Notes: generated by a model not told the origin, from the sequence alone. 64,000 nucleotides of DNA from Glaciecola sp965660815 (GCA_965660815.1 CBFIBG010000058.1:1-64000); one strand, 5' to 3'; numbered from the stretch's first letter, positions 9,538 to 20,202 are shown. Translations and numbers: made by a program.

Positions 9538-11607
9538 CTACCCCTGTATCCCCGAATGCCGCAGCAAGGCGTCAGTTTTTGGCTCTCGACCTACGAAGGC
9601 TTTAAACAAATCCATGGGTTCTTTTGAACCACCTTGCTCCAAAATATTGGTCAAAAATGCCCGCCCAGTGTCTTGGTTGAAAATGCCTTCTTCTTCAAAT
9701 TTGGCAAAAGCATCAGCGGACAATACTTCGGCCCATTTATAACTGTAGTAACCAGCGGCATAGCCCCCTGCAAATATATGACTAAAGCTGTTTTGGAATC
9801 GGTTGAATGTTGGCACAACAGATACAGACACTCGCTCTCTGACCTCATCTAAAATTGTTTGCACGTCTTTGGGAGTTTCGGTCTGAGAATGCAAAGTAAA
9901 GTCGAATAAGCTAAATTCTAGTTGACGCACCATTTGCATGGCAGCCTGATAATTTTTGGCAGCCAACATTTTGTCCAGCAATTCTTTTGGCAAAGGTTTT
10001 GAGGTTTCATAATGCCCAGAAATAAATTCTAATGCCTCGCTTTGCCAGCACCAATTTTCGAGGAACTGACTCGGTAATTCAACGGCATCCCATGCCACTC
10101 CATTAATTCCAGATACGCCGGCCACATCTATTTTGGTGAGCATGTGATGTATACCATGTCCGAATTCATGGAATAATGTGACAACTTCATCGTGAGTGAA
10201 CAGCGCTGGCTTATCTCCTACAGGGCTTGAAAAATTGCAAGTAAGGTATGCAATGGGGGTTTGTAGCGTTTTGTCCATGGTTACTCTGCGGACTCTGCAC
10301 TCATCCATCCAAGCACCGCCTCTTTTTTTCGCCCGAGCATATAAATCTAAATAAAACGCTCCTCGCAAAGTACCTTGTCCGTCGTGAATTTCAAAATAAC
10401 GAACGTCTTTATGCCAAGCGTCAATATTTAATACTTCGACTACTTTTACATCAAATAATCGTGATACGACCTCGAACAACCCTGAAAGAACTCGATGCTC
10501 TGGGAAATAAGGTTTAAGCTGCTCATCAGAAATTGAGAACTTGTCTTGCTTTAATTTTTCAGCAAAGTAAGCATAATCCCATGCCTCTAATTCTGATTGG
10601 TCAAATTTTTGGGCAGCAAACGCTTCAATCTCTCTCTTTTCTTCGATAGCTTGAGGCTTAGAGCGCCTTGCCAAGTCATTCAAAAAGTCTAGGACCTGTT
10701 TAGGTGTCTGCGCCATTTTTGTCGCCAGTGAATACTCTGCGTATGAACTGAACCCCATCAACTTAGCAAGTCTATGACGCAGTTCAAGTGTCTCGTTGAT
10801 TATTTGAGTATTGTCAAACTGCGCCGCTTTGCCATTCAAACTATCGCCATCTTGGTCTGACGCTCGAGTAGCATACGCTCTATACAACTCCTTTCTTAAC
10901 TCTCGATTATCTGCGTACATCATTACGGGCAAGTAACTGGGGATATCCAAGGTAAATAAATAGCCTTGAAGGTCTTTTTGGTGAGCCGCTTGTTTAGCCG
11001 CGTCTAGAGCACTTTGAGGCAGCCCGGACAACAAGGATTCATCGGTAACATGTTTGCTAAAAGCCAATGTGGCGTCCATAACATTGTTTGAAAACTTAGA
11101 CGCTAAATCAGACAACTTCGCTTTTATTTTCGCGTATTCCTGCTTTTTGTTTTCCGGTAAGGATACACCTGACAATTCAAAATCCCTCACCGCATTGCTA
11201 ACGACCTTCTTTTGCGCCTCATTCAAGTGTTCAAATTCGCTGGACTTAGATAACGCGATATACATATCGCAAAGACCTTGATGTTGTCCAACATAGGTTG
11301 AATACTCTGACAATAGAGGCAAGCAGGCATCGTGTGCCTCTCTAAGTTCGTCACTACTAACAACTGAATTTGTGTGGCTGATAGGTGAAAATATTGCCGA
11401 AAGTTCATCCTCGACTTCTTCAATTCGAGTCACTATATTTTCAAAACTGATCTCTTTTGAGGTCACTACTTCCTCGATTACCCTTTTGCATTTATCAATA
11501 GCCTGTCTTACATCAGACACAACGTTTGCCGGCTCTATCGCTGAGAATACAGGGTTGTTTGAGAAATCACTAAGGGCTTGGTCAGAGGATATTTGTTGTA
11601 TAGTCAT
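9538..11607 (-). CDS. prlC: Oligopeptidase A (M3 metallopeptidase)
   Basis: Cytoplasmic zinc endopeptidase that degrades short peptides, including cleaved signal peptides. The 689-residue length matches the M3 family. The zinc motif HEFGH is at residues 480-484 inside TLFHEFGHGIHHML, with the downstream glutamate ligand in the VELPSQFLENW block. The C-terminal GGYAAGYYSYKWAEVLSADAF block is the substrate-side signature. The ATG start at 11607 gives a normal N-terminus. The Tag-like gene follows with a 3-bp gap; gor lies divergently 211 bp away. Confidence 0.96.
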   Translation of the reverse strand: MTIQQISSDQALSDFSNNPVFSAIEPANVVSDVRQAIDKCKRVIEEVVTSKEISFENIVTRIEEVEDELSAIFSPISHTNSVVSSDELREAHDACLPLLSEYSTYVGQHQGLCDMYIALSKSSEFEHLNEAQKKVVSNAVRDFELSGVSLPENKKQEYAKIKAKLSDLASKFSNNVMDATLAFSKHVTDESLLSGLPQSALDAAKQAAHQKDLQGYLFTLDIPSYLPVMMYADNRELRKELYRAYATRASDQDGDSLNGKAAQFDNTQIINETLELRHRLAKLMGFSSYAEYSLATKMAQTPKQVLDFLNDLARRSKPQAIEEKREIEAFAAQKFDQSELEAWDYAYFAEKLKQDKFSISDEQLKPYFPEHRVLSGLFEVVSRLFDVKVVEVLNIDAWHKDVRYFEIHDGQGTLRGAFYLDLYARAKKRGGAWMDECRVRRVTMDKTLQTPIAYLTCNFSSPVGDKPALFTHDEVVTLFHEFGHGIHHMLTKIDVAGVSGINGVAWDAVELPSQFLENWCWQSEALEFISGHYETSKPLPKELLDKMLAAKNYQAAMQMVRQLEFSLFDFTLHSQTETPKDVQTILDEVRERVSVSVVPTFNRFQNSFSHIFAGGYAAGYYSYKWAEVLSADAFAKFEEEGIFNQDTGRAFLTNILEQGGSKEPMDLFKAFVGREPKTDALLRHSGIQG

Positions 11608-11818
11608 TAGAAACTCATTGTTAGAAATTTATATTTATATGTATGGTGCGTATTTAAAGATTACAAGGTTGATTATAGTAAACTTGCAAAAGTCCGTTAT
11701 TAACGTTGCTGATAACAAAATATATGTCCTATTTTGTAATTAATGCTTGAATAATTAGGTCGAGTAAGCATAGTAGGAGTATATATTACTAGCACAGCAA
11801 TTTTATTTATGGAAATTT

Positions 11819-13174
11819 ATGACTGAATCAACCAAGCATTTTGATTATATATGTATAGGCGGCGGATCGGGAGGGATTGCGTCGGCCAATAGAGCCTCTC
11901 GTTACGGTAAAAAAGTCGCTATAGTGGAAGCAAAAGACATCGGTGGTACTTGCGTAAACGTTGGTTGCGTACCTAAAAAAGCCATGTGGTATGGTGCTCA
12001 GGTGGCAGAGGCAATTCACAAATACGCCCCTGATTACGGGTTTGATGTCACAGTAAATAATTTCAGTTGGTCAAAATTAGTTGAAAGCAGACAAGCCTAT
12101 ATCGATAGAATACACCAATCTTACGACCGTGTTCTAGGCAATAACGACGTTACGTTAATCAAAGGGTTTGCTACTTTCATAGATAACAACACAATTGAGG
12201 TTAACGGCGAAGTTTACACAGCAGAACACATCACAATAGCCACCGGAGGTAGACCGATCAGGCCAAATTTGCCGGGCGCAGAATATGGAATAGACTCTGA
12301 CGGCTTTTTTGCATTAGATGAACAGCCTAAGTGTGCCGTTGTTGTCGGAGCTGGATATATTGCAGTTGAATTAGCAGGCGTTTTGCATTCACTTGGCACT
12401 GAAACCCACCTTCTAGTGAGAAGAGAAAAAGCCATGCGCAGTTTTGACTCTATGCTGTCTACCACTCTCACTGAAATCATGCAAGAAGAAGGAATTAATC
12501 TTCACCCCCATACACAAGTAGAGAAAGTGACCAAACAAGACGATGGATCGTTAGTAGTGCATTTAAACGGCGATAGACAAATTAAGACAGATTGCCTTAT
12601 TTGGGCAATCGGTAGAGCACCTGCCAATGACAAAATCAAGTTAGAAAACACCACCGTCGAGATTGATAACAGAGGCTTTATTAAAGTCGATAAATACCAG
12701 AACACTACCGCACCTAACATTTATGCGGTTGGGGATAATATCGGTAAAATAGAACTTACGCCCGTTGCAGTCAAAGCAGGGAGATTATTATCAGAAAGAT
12801 TGTTCAATGGCAAAAAAGATGCCCATATGGACTACGACCTAGTCCCAACCGTAGTATTTAGTCATCCAACAATCGGCACAATTGGACTTACCGAGGAACA
12901 AGCAAAAGAGCAGTATGGTGAAGATCTCACTATTTATAATTCAAGCTTTGCGGCCATGTATACCGCCGTCACTTCGCATCGCCAAGCTACAAAGATGAAA
13001 CTCATTTGTGCCGGCAAAGACCAGAAAATAGTGGGCTTGCACGGTATTGGTTATGCGATGGACGAAATACTTCAAGGATTCGGAGTCGCCATTAAAATGG
13101 GCGCAACCAAAGCTGATTTTGATGCCTGTGTAGCAATTCATCCAACGTCAGCAGAAGAGTTTGTTACTATGTAG
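11819..13174 (+). CDS. gor: Glutathione-disulfide reductase
   Basis: NADPH-dependent flavoenzyme that regenerates reduced glutathione. The FAD loop is GGGSGGIASANRA near residue 14; the redox disulfide is CVNVGC at Cys45 and Cys50; the NADPH-binding loop is VVGAGYIAVELAGVLHSLG; a second FAD motif lies in NIYAVGDNIG; and the C-terminal active-site His-Glu pair is in HPTSAEEFVTM. At 451 residues it is full length. It is transcribed divergently from prlC with its own 211-bp upstream region. A small hairpin (CCCGA/TCGGG, 13206-13218) lies downstream and may help end the transcript. Confidence 0.96.
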   Translation: MTESTKHFDYICIGGGSGGIASANRASRYGKKVAIVEAKDIGGTCVNVGCVPKKAMWYGAQVAEAIHKYAPDYGFDVTVNNFSWSKLVESRQAYIDRIHQSYDRVLGNNDVTLIKGFATFIDNNTIEVNGEVYTAEHITIATGGRPIRPNLPGAEYGIDSDGFFALDEQPKCAVVVGAGYIAVELAGVLHSLGTETHLLVRREKAMRSFDSMLSTTLTEIMQEEGINLHPHTQVEKVTKQDDGSLVVHLNGDRQIKTDCLIWAIGRAPANDKIKLENTTVEIDNRGFIKVDKYQNTTAPNIYAVGDNIGKIELTPVAVKAGRLLSERLFNGKKDAHMDYDLVPTVVFSHPTIGTIGLTEEQAKEQYGEDLTIYNSSFAAMYTAVTSHRQATKMKLICAGKDQKIVGLHGIGYAMDEILQGFGVAIKMGATKADFDACVAIHPTSAEEFVTM

Positions 13175-13362
13175 ACGAATAAAAATGGTTTATAAAAGAT
13201 GATTACCCGATAATCGGGATCTATAACCAAAAAGTACAATATGCATTTTTATAAAAAGCCATTAAATTTATGTGCAATTTGGATTTTTTAGCGTACATTT
13301 ATAAATATGTTATGCGGAACTGTACATTCAAAAAATAAAAACTCAATACAAATGGAGTCACC

Positions 13363-13776
13363 ATGGAGTCGTTGAAAGTCGTAGATTATATGAACCGTCG
13401 ACCTGTTAAGCTTTCCCCAGATATGCCAGTAGCAGAAGCCGTAGAAAGCTTACTTTTGAGTAAGCAGACTGGTGGACCTGTTGTGAATAGACAAGGTGAA
13501 TTAGTCGGCTTTTTGTCAGAGCAAGATTGCTTAAGCAGAATGATTACCTCAAGTTATTATCGTGAACAAGTTTGCCGCGTTGAGGAAATAATGCGAACAG
13601 AAGTCTTGACGGTTAAAGAATATGACTCCATTTTAGCGCTTGCAGATCGTATGCTAAAAGAAAAACCAAAAGTTTATCCAGTAGTAGACGACAACGGAAT
13701 TTTAGCTGGCTCAATCAATCGTTCAGAAGTCTTAAATGCAATAGACGTTCAATTAAGAGATGGTTATAAAAAATAA
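13363..13776 (+). CDS. CBS-domain pair protein
   Basis: A 137-residue protein made of two CBS domains (about residues 8-60 and 72-130), which together form one Bateman module binding adenine nucleotides. Typical features are the xVxDYMNRRPVxL start, GELVGFLSEQD in the first domain and DDNGILAGSINRSE in the second. There is no attached enzyme or transporter domain, so it is presumably a stand-alone nucleotide sensor. AATGGAGTC precedes the ATG. It stands between gor and the phoH-like gene with gaps of about 190-200 bp, so is probably monocistronic. The regulated partner is unknown. Confidence 0.85.
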   Translation: MESLKVVDYMNRRPVKLSPDMPVAEAVESLLLSKQTGGPVVNRQGELVGFLSEQDCLSRMITSSYYREQVCRVEEIMRTEVLTVKEYDSILALADRMLKEKPKVYPVVDDNGILAGSINRSEVLNAIDVQLRDGYKK

Positions 13777-13980
13777 ATGCAGTAAAAAGGGTTTTAATCG
13801 GTGTCATTAATGTTGCTTACAACACATTGTTATACTGGTAGATATTTTACGGCTAATTAGGTGATACTTTAACTCCGACAATTTAAAGAAGAAAAGTGGT
13901 TAGCGCCCTGTCGTACTCTTCATGTTTTGGCTTGGCGCTCATATTTCACTGCTTTTCGTTAAACGGAAGCACACAAAATT

Positions 13981-15357
13981 ATGATAGGCAAAACCAGTAC
14001 TCCTCGCGTCCTAGATACATCCGCACTCGTCCATGACCCCAAAAGTTTGCTTGCTTATGAAGATGATATTTACGTCTGCTTGACTGTATTAGAAGAGTTA
14101 GACAATTTAAAAGAGCGCCGAGATAAATCAGTAAGCGCAGATGCTAGAGTGTGTATTAGAATGCTCGAAGATCTCGTGAGCGGTTGCGACGCAGATGAGA
14201 TGCAAGCTGGAATAGAATTGCCTAAAAGCGAAACAGGTAGGCGAGGTAAACTTTTTATAGGCGTTGATACAAACGTCGAAATAGAAGCCTCACTAAAGCA
14301 TGGTATTGGCAGTGACGCTGATAACAGAATCATAAATTATGCATTTCAACTGCAAAAAACACTAGGCAAAGACGTTTCAATTGTTTCGCGCGATATTAAC
14401 ATGCGCCTTAAAGCTCGAACCATTGGTGTCAATGCAGAAGATGTCTCCGTTGACACTCAGATATCAGATATCAGCTTGCTTTATTCAGGCGTTCAAGCAT
14501 TCAGCGGAGACCTGTTTGACAAATTACATTCAGACGAAGAATTTGAGTTGTCTGGAAACGTTTACAAGTTGCCACGCGAGTGGTTTAACGAACAAGCTCA
14601 GTATAATATGTATTGGTACGACGATGCAGGTCATACAGGTTTAATTACCGAAGTGACGCAAGAACATGTTTACACTAAATTACTGCCTCGCAAACAAGAA
14701 AAAATCTGGGGGATCAGCCCTAAAAATCCACGACAAGCGATTGCGCTATCTCAACTCACCGACCCTCACTACGATTTAAATATTTTATTAGGGCCAGCCG
14801 GTTCAGGGAAAACGTTTTTAGCAGTAGCGGCTGCACTTCATCAGGTTCTAGAAACCAAACAGTACAAAAAGATAGTGGTCGTTAGAAGCAGAGATTTTAT
14901 GGACGAAGACCCAGGTTTTCTGCCTGGCGATTTAAAAGAGAAATCTTTGCCACTTTTGGCTGGTATCACTGACGCGCTGCTCTCTATGCATTCTCATGAT
15001 GATGGCGAAGGGGAAGATCTCGCGACCATCGAACACATTATTGAAAGAGCGAATATTGAGTTCACCAGTATGGCGTACTTTCGGGGTAGAAGCATAGACA
15101 ATGCGGTTTTGATTATTGATGAAGCTCAAAACATGACCAAAGCCCAAATGAAAGGCATGCTATCGCGTGGCGGACGAAACTGTCGCACCGTAGTGCTTGG
15201 AAACTTGGCTCAAATTGACGATAAATTTGTGACCCCGGCAAGCTCTGGCGCAAGCGCAGCAGTAAACGTCTTTAGGAATTACGATGGCGGTTCTATTCTT
15301 ATTTTTGATGAAGTAGAACGAAGCTCGCTTGCAGAATTCACTGAGAAAAACTTCTAA
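13981..15357 (+). CDS. PIN-domain/PhoH-like ATPase fusion (PhoH2/YlaK type)
   Basis: Two-domain protein of 458 residues. Residues about 8-150 form a PIN nuclease domain with acidic residues in LDTSALVHD, EELDNL and DADNRIINYA. Residues about 240-458 form the PhoH P-loop ATPase, with Walker A GPAGSGKTFLA at about 271-281 and Walker B LIIDEAQNM near 377. Studied PhoH2 proteins couple RNA unwinding to cleavage; that this one does so is inference from domain order. A GGAAG-like ribosome site precedes the ATG. No small antitoxin gene is seen immediately upstream; the 204-bp gap has no convincing ORF. Confidence 0.9.
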   Translation: MIGKTSTPRVLDTSALVHDPKSLLAYEDDIYVCLTVLEELDNLKERRDKSVSADARVCIRMLEDLVSGCDADEMQAGIELPKSETGRRGKLFIGVDTNVEIEASLKHGIGSDADNRIINYAFQLQKTLGKDVSIVSRDINMRLKARTIGVNAEDVSVDTQISDISLLYSGVQAFSGDLFDKLHSDEEFELSGNVYKLPREWFNEQAQYNMYWYDDAGHTGLITEVTQEHVYTKLLPRKQEKIWGISPKNPRQAIALSQLTDPHYDLNILLGPAGSGKTFLAVAAALHQVLETKQYKKIVVVRSRDFMDEDPGFLPGDLKEKSLPLLAGITDALLSMHSHDDGEGEDLATIEHIIERANIEFTSMAYFRGRSIDNAVLIIDEAQNMTKAQMKGMLSRGGRNCRTVVLGNLAQIDDKFVTPASSGASAAVNVFRNYDGGSILIFDEVERSSLAEFTEKNF

Positions 15358-15491
15358 GGAAATTGATTGGGCTTGCTATCCTCACCGTTGAAGAAAAAAT
15401 TATAAGGGATTTGCCCGACATAAATGCTGACATTGAGTATCGTTGTGTTTACAATTCGCCTTTTAATTTCTGAGGTTAAATAAAGTAAAAC

Positions 15492-18314
15492 ATGAGTGAC
15501 GGTTATTTTGTCGGGCAACGTTTCATTAGCAATAGCGAAGACGCTTTAGGCTTAGGTGTAGTTATGGGCGCGGACGCGAGGAGCGTCAAAATTTTATTCC
15601 CTGCAGTAAACGAAGAAAGAACCTACGCAAAGTCAAACGCACATATCACCAGGCTGATATTAGGTGTGGGAGAAAAAGTCAAACACATCGACGGGTTTGA
15701 AATAGTAATAGATGAAACAGTTGAACAAGACAATCTAGTCACTTACATAGGAACGCGCTGCGACACTAACGAAAAAGCACACATTGTCGAAGTAGCACTA
15801 GATCCTCAGGTAAAATTAAATCAACCAGAAAAACGCTTGTTTCACGGGCAATTTGATGACCCGAAATGGTTTGACACCCGTTATGAATGCTGGCAAAAAC
15901 AAAATGAGTTTGCGAACTCTGGCGTGGTTGGATTGGTTGGCGCTCGGATAGACCTCATCCCTCATCAAATACACATCGCCAGCCAAGTAGGAGCGAGATA
16001 CGCTCCAAGAGTTTTGCTAGCAGACGAGGTCGGTTTAGGCAAAACGATTGAGGCGGCGCTTATATTGCACATGCAAATAATAACCGGGCGAGCCTCTCGA
16101 GCATTGGTCATTGTGCCCGATTCACTGGTGCATCAATGGTTGGTTGAGATGCTGAGAAAGGTTAATCTTGCATTTTCTGTGTTTGATGACGAGCGGATGG
16201 AAGCGGTTAAAGATAGCGGTGAAAATCCTTTTGAGCAAGAGCAGCTGGTGCTGTGTAGCCAGCAATTTATCAGCCAATCAAATGTATTAGATAAGGCGTT
16301 AAAAGCCACATGGGATGTTTTAATAGTCGATGAAGCGCACCATCTTGAATACGACGAAGTTAATGTATCAGCAGAATATAAGGCGATAGAGCAATTAAGT
16401 GGAATTGCAACATCTGTATTACTGCTGACAGCGACGCCAGATCAATTAGGGCACAAAAGCCACTTTGCTCGACTTAGACTCCTCGATCCTAATCGATTCT
16501 ATGATTATGAGGCATTTATAGAGCAAGAAGAGCATTACGCTAATTTAGCTAATGCTGTATCCCCACTGATAGAAAACAGACAACCAAACACAGAAGAGTT
16601 GGTGATTTTTAATCAGCTTTTGACAAGTGAGCAACTAACGGGATACGACCTCTCTATCGAAGAAGATAGACACAGTTTACTAATGAGATTAGTTGATCAA
16701 CACGGCACTGGCAGATTACTGTTCAGAAATAGACGCGCTGCCATTGAAGGCTTTCCAAAACGTATAACGCGTCCAATTAAGCTTAAGCTACCCAAACAAT
16801 ACGCTATGAGCCTGTTCGAAAAGGATGATATTGCTCACGCTCTTCATCCTGAGCGATCACTGATACAGGATGAAAGTTGGCCATCGTTTGATCCTCGTGT
16901 AGCGGACATGGTGGACTTTCTTGAGTCTAACACAAGCGAGAAAGTGCTCGTAATTTGTGCATATGCTAGCACTGTCTTACAAATTGCTGAGTATCTTCGC
17001 AAAAAGACTAGTATAAGACACACTGTATTTCATCAACACATGAGCATTGTCGAGCGAGATAAAGCCGCTCATTACTTTTCTGAACAAGACAAGGGTGCGC
17101 AAGTGATGATATGCAGCGAAATTGGAAGCGAAGGACGTAACTTCCAGTTCTCAAGACATTTATATCTATTTGATTTGCCACTAAATCCAGACTTATTGGA
17201 ACAAAGGATTGGCCGCTTAGATAGAATCGGTCAAAAATTTGATATTACCATTCATGTGCCTTACTTCGAGCAAACCGCTCAAGAAGTTTTATTCAGTTGG
17301 TACTCTCAGTCTCTTAAATCCTTTGACTCGACTTGTCCGATTGGCTTAGACGTATATAAACGACTTGAGGATGACTTACATCATGCCCTTGCCACACCTG
17401 AAGATAAAGAAAATTGGCAAGATATCGTTAATCAGGGAGAAAAGCTTACTGAAGATTTAAGAGCTAAGGTTGACGAGGGCCGAGATAAATTATTGGAAAT
17501 AAATGCAAAAGGAAACAAAGATAGCGAAGAAGTGTTAGAACAAATTGTATTAGCAGAAAATCCTGTTTCGCTTATGAAGTTCATGAGCCGTTTGTTTGAT
17601 AATCTTGGGATCACGCAAGAAGAAAAAGATGCTCACAGTTTTATATTAAAACAGTCCGAGAATAGTCTATTTCCAATTAGCCACATACCAGACGATGGAT
17701 TAGAGGTTACTTATAAAAGAGAAACTGCGACTCAACTTGAACATTTAACCTTTCTCAATCCCGATAGCCAAATAGTGACTCAATGCATAGACTCAGTTTT
17801 AACCGATGTAATTGGTAAAAGCAGTTTGTGCTTCGTGAATAAAAAGGACGCCCCTGTTGGCGCTTATTGGGTCGAAATACTGGCTGTGCTCAATCCATCA
17901 GCTCCTTCTGAATTAGAGTTATATAAGTATTTACCTCCCACTGTTACAAAAGTGTGCTTAGATTCGAAACTCAAGCCTATTGAAGAGACGTTCGCGCCCA
18001 TTTTCAGGGTTAAGCCCAAAATGGCAAATCAGTTAATAACTGCGTTAGGCGAATTGATTTCAAAAACGATTGAGGCCGCACTGAACGAAGCCAAAGCGGA
18101 ATTAGAAAATGTAAAAAAAGCAGCGCTGCTCAACATGGCTCATGAATTGGACGAAGAAATTGAGCGACTAAACGATCTCAAGACTTATAACCCAGCAATC
18201 AGACAAGAAGAGATTGATTATTTGATTAATCAAAAACAAACACTTCAAGAAATCATTGAATCGTCTGAGCCTTCACTAGACAGTGTTCGAGTGGTAGTAA
18301 ACAATCCCAAATAA
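15492..18314 (+). CDS. rapA: RNA polymerase-associated ATPase RapA
   Basis: Swi2/Snf2-type ATPase that binds RNA polymerase and helps recycle stalled enzyme. The 940-residue length is close to E. coli RapA (968). An N-terminal Tudor-like region (residues about 1-105) precedes the helicase core with Walker A DEVGLGKTIEA near 176-186, DEAH near 280, LLTATP, and the C-terminal helicase lobe ending QRIGRLDRIGQ. The C-terminal third includes a coiled coil (about 860-925). It is followed 16 bp later by an RluA-type synthase, the rapA-rluA arrangement also found in enterobacteria. Confidence 0.96.
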   Translation: MSDGYFVGQRFISNSEDALGLGVVMGADARSVKILFPAVNEERTYAKSNAHITRLILGVGEKVKHIDGFEIVIDETVEQDNLVTYIGTRCDTNEKAHIVEVALDPQVKLNQPEKRLFHGQFDDPKWFDTRYECWQKQNEFANSGVVGLVGARIDLIPHQIHIASQVGARYAPRVLLADEVGLGKTIEAALILHMQIITGRASRALVIVPDSLVHQWLVEMLRKVNLAFSVFDDERMEAVKDSGENPFEQEQLVLCSQQFISQSNVLDKALKATWDVLIVDEAHHLEYDEVNVSAEYKAIEQLSGIATSVLLLTATPDQLGHKSHFARLRLLDPNRFYDYEAFIEQEEHYANLANAVSPLIENRQPNTEELVIFNQLLTSEQLTGYDLSIEEDRHSLLMRLVDQHGTGRLLFRNRRAAIEGFPKRITRPIKLKLPKQYAMSLFEKDDIAHALHPERSLIQDESWPSFDPRVADMVDFLESNTSEKVLVICAYASTVLQIAEYLRKKTSIRHTVFHQHMSIVERDKAAHYFSEQDKGAQVMICSEIGSEGRNFQFSRHLYLFDLPLNPDLLEQRIGRLDRIGQKFDITIHVPYFEQTAQEVLFSWYSQSLKSFDSTCPIGLDVYKRLEDDLHHALATPEDKENWQDIVNQGEKLTEDLRAKVDEGRDKLLEINAKGNKDSEEVLEQIVLAENPVSLMKFMSRLFDNLGITQEEKDAHSFILKQSENSLFPISHIPDDGLEVTYKRETATQLEHLTFLNPDSQIVTQCIDSVLTDVIGKSSLCFVNKKDAPVGAYWVEILAVLNPSAPSELELYKYLPPTVTKVCLDSKLKPIEETFAPIFRVKPKMANQLITALGELISKTIEAALNEAKAELENVKKAALLNMAHELDEEIERLNDLKTYNPAIRQEEIDYLINQKQTLQEIIESSEPSLDSVRVVVNNPK

Positions 18315-18330
18315 AAGACACACACTGACT

Positions 18331-19005
18331 ATGCCTGACAACGTTCGCAGAAAAATGGTGTATAGCCCACCGGCTATGCCTGGGTTTAACGTTTTATATA
18401 AAGACGAAGATTTTATCGTTGTCAATAAACCTAGTGGTTTACTAAGTGTTCCCGGTAAGGCATTTGAGCACAGAGATTCTTTGCAATTGAGACTTCAAAG
18501 AGTGTGGCCATCACTCACTGTTGTGCATCGGTTAGATATGGCCACATCGGGCATCATAATATTTGCCCTTAATAAAAGCAGCCATAAACATATTCAGCAG
18601 CAATTTGAAAAGCGAAGAGTGAAAAAAACCTATTACGCTCGAGTGCTTGGCTGCCCAGATAAGTCACAAGGCGAAGTTACTTTGCCGCTCATTTGCGATT
18701 GGCCAAACAGACCTAAACAAAAGGTGGATCATGAAATAGGCAAACATGCCATAACGCGATATGAAGTCGTTTCGAACGATAATTGCAGTAGCTTAGTCAA
18801 GTTAAATCCGATTACAGGACGCTCCCATCAACTCAGGGTTCATATGCTTGCATTGGGACATCCAATTTTAGGAGATAGATTATATGCCTGTGACGAAGCG
18901 AGGAGTATGTCACCACGATTGTGTCTGCATGCCTCAAAGATTTGTTTCACTCATCCCTCTAGTCTTGAGCCTTTGATATTCGAAAGTCATTACAATTTTA
19001 ATTAA
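18331..19005 (+). CDS. rluA: Pseudouridine synthase RluA (23S rRNA U746 / tRNA U32)
   Basis: Isomerises uridine to pseudouridine in 23S rRNA and in some tRNAs. The catalytic aspartate is D69 in HRLDMATSG, with the conserved downstream KTYYARVLG strand and the PITGRSHQLRVHMLALGHPILGD block typical of the RluA group. It is 224 residues with no S4 domain, as expected for RluA rather than RluC or RluD. Its start is 16 bp after the rapA stop, consistent with co-transcription. Confidence 0.93.
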   Translation: MPDNVRRKMVYSPPAMPGFNVLYKDEDFIVVNKPSGLLSVPGKAFEHRDSLQLRLQRVWPSLTVVHRLDMATSGIIIFALNKSSHKHIQQQFEKRRVKKTYYARVLGCPDKSQGEVTLPLICDWPNRPKQKVDHEIGKHAITRYEVVSNDNCSSLVKLNPITGRSHQLRVHMLALGHPILGDRLYACDEARSMSPRLCLHASKICFTHPSSLEPLIFESHYNFN

Positions 19006-19170
19006 ACCGCCCGTACATTAAATATTTAGAATCGCGAATTTTTACCGATACATAAGTGCAGTGAGTTGTTAGGTGTTTTGTGGTTCAAAGGTCGATGGTC
19101 CTTCTTCGTTCAATTTAAAAAAATACCTGTTTCCCTTTAATGTAATACTTGAATAAATGCAGACATCAAA

Positions 19171-20202
19171 ATGAGGCTACTCAAACTTTTATTTATCACT
19201 TGCGCATCAGTGAATGCCCTTATTTTTGCGCCTTTTGCTACTGCTAATGTCAGTAACCAAAGCATAAGTGATGATTGGCAGTATCATATAAATGAAAGCG
19301 AAGTTGTTACTTTACACGTTGACTTACCTTTATCGCTTCAAAATCAGCAGAGTACCCGCAAGGAAAATTCACCAAATGCTCCTACAGAAAAAAGTACTAA
19401 TAACTTGGCCAAGGCGTTTGAGCTTTCATTAATAAAATTCGATGCAAAGACCCCTTTGGTAAAAGGTTTCGCTATTCTTGTTAATGATTACGCCCAGCCA
19501 AGAAAAATTAACAACAGTCTCATGTTTCTTGCTAGACACCTACCTGATTATGGATATAACACGATAATAGTGGGCCATGACCAGCGGTTGATAAATTACT
19601 TTGCAGATTCATCTCACCTTAACACTGGAGAAAATTCTGCACAGACAGCTCAGAAAAAAAGGGAAGAAGCGTCCAAAGACGATGAGAAAATTGCTGAATC
19701 TCCCTCGCCTCAGATTGCTTCTCAAACTGGCTTGAAATCCAATATGCACCAAGCGCCTGATTTTGAATTTTCAGAGCAAGAATATAATCAGGCTCTTGCG
19801 TTAATTTTAACCAAAATCGAACAACAGTATCTAAACGGCCCAGGATATAAAATATATATTTCAAATGGGATGAGTGCTTTTTCTCTTATAAAGATCTTGA
19901 GCGAAGATTCAAAATTAAACGCGAATGCATTGGCTTTTAGCAACCCATTCTGGCCTGAACACAATAAAAATAAAAATATCAGCCTAAGAATTGCTAAATT
20001 AAAAATTCCTGTTCTTGATTTAATTACTTCACAAAGTAATAGGTGGTCTGACTTTACGTCAGAACATAGACACATTGCAGCGAAAAGGGCGTTTTTGCCC
20101 TTTTATAGACAAAGAACGCTAGCCAATGGAGCTGGTCATAGACCTCAAATGGAATATGAGAAGAGAGAATTAGTAAGTTGGTTGAAATACTTAGGTTGGT
20201 AA
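19171..20202 (+). CDS. Exported DUF3530-like protein
   Basis: A 343-residue protein with a clear Sec signal peptide (MRLLKLLFITCASVNALIF, cleavage after about ATA near residue 26). The segment GFAILVNDYAQPRKINNSL and the following LPDYGYNTIIV resemble the start of the alpha/beta-hydrolase-like DUF3530 family, and a middle IYISNGMSAFSLI stretch could be the nucleophile-elbow equivalent. A low-complexity, charged linker (about 150-190) interrupts the fold. No full catalytic triad can be assigned. Function is unknown; it is probably periplasmic. It stands alone downstream of rluA with a 165-bp gap. Confidence 0.6.
   Translation: MRLLKLLFITCASVNALIFAPFATANVSNQSISDDWQYHINESEVVTLHVDLPLSLQNQQSTRKENSPNAPTEKSTNNLAKAFELSLIKFDAKTPLVKGFAILVNDYAQPRKINNSLMFLARHLPDYGYNTIIVGHDQRLINYFADSSHLNTGENSAQTAQKKREEASKDDEKIAESPSPQIASQTGLKSNMHQAPDFEFSEQEYNQALALILTKIEQQYLNGPGYKIYISNGMSAFSLIKILSEDSKLNANALAFSNPFWPEHNKNKNISLRIAKLKIPVLDLITSQSNRWSDFTSEHRHIAAKRAFLPFYRQRTLANGAGHRPQMEYEKRELVSWLKYLGW

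Noticed and set aside
10248..10517. Opposite-strand open frames inside prlC and many other genes
   Set aside because: They are mirror frames of well-conserved genes, with no ribosome sites and no recognisable protein features.
13206..13218. CCCGA/TCGGG hairpin after gor as intrinsic terminator
   Set aside because: Short stem and no T-run; mentioned under gor but not called as a feature.
13981..15357. PIN-PhoH gene as a toxin-antitoxin system
   Set aside because: No antitoxin-like frame is found directly upstream; this domain fusion is widespread as a housekeeping gene.
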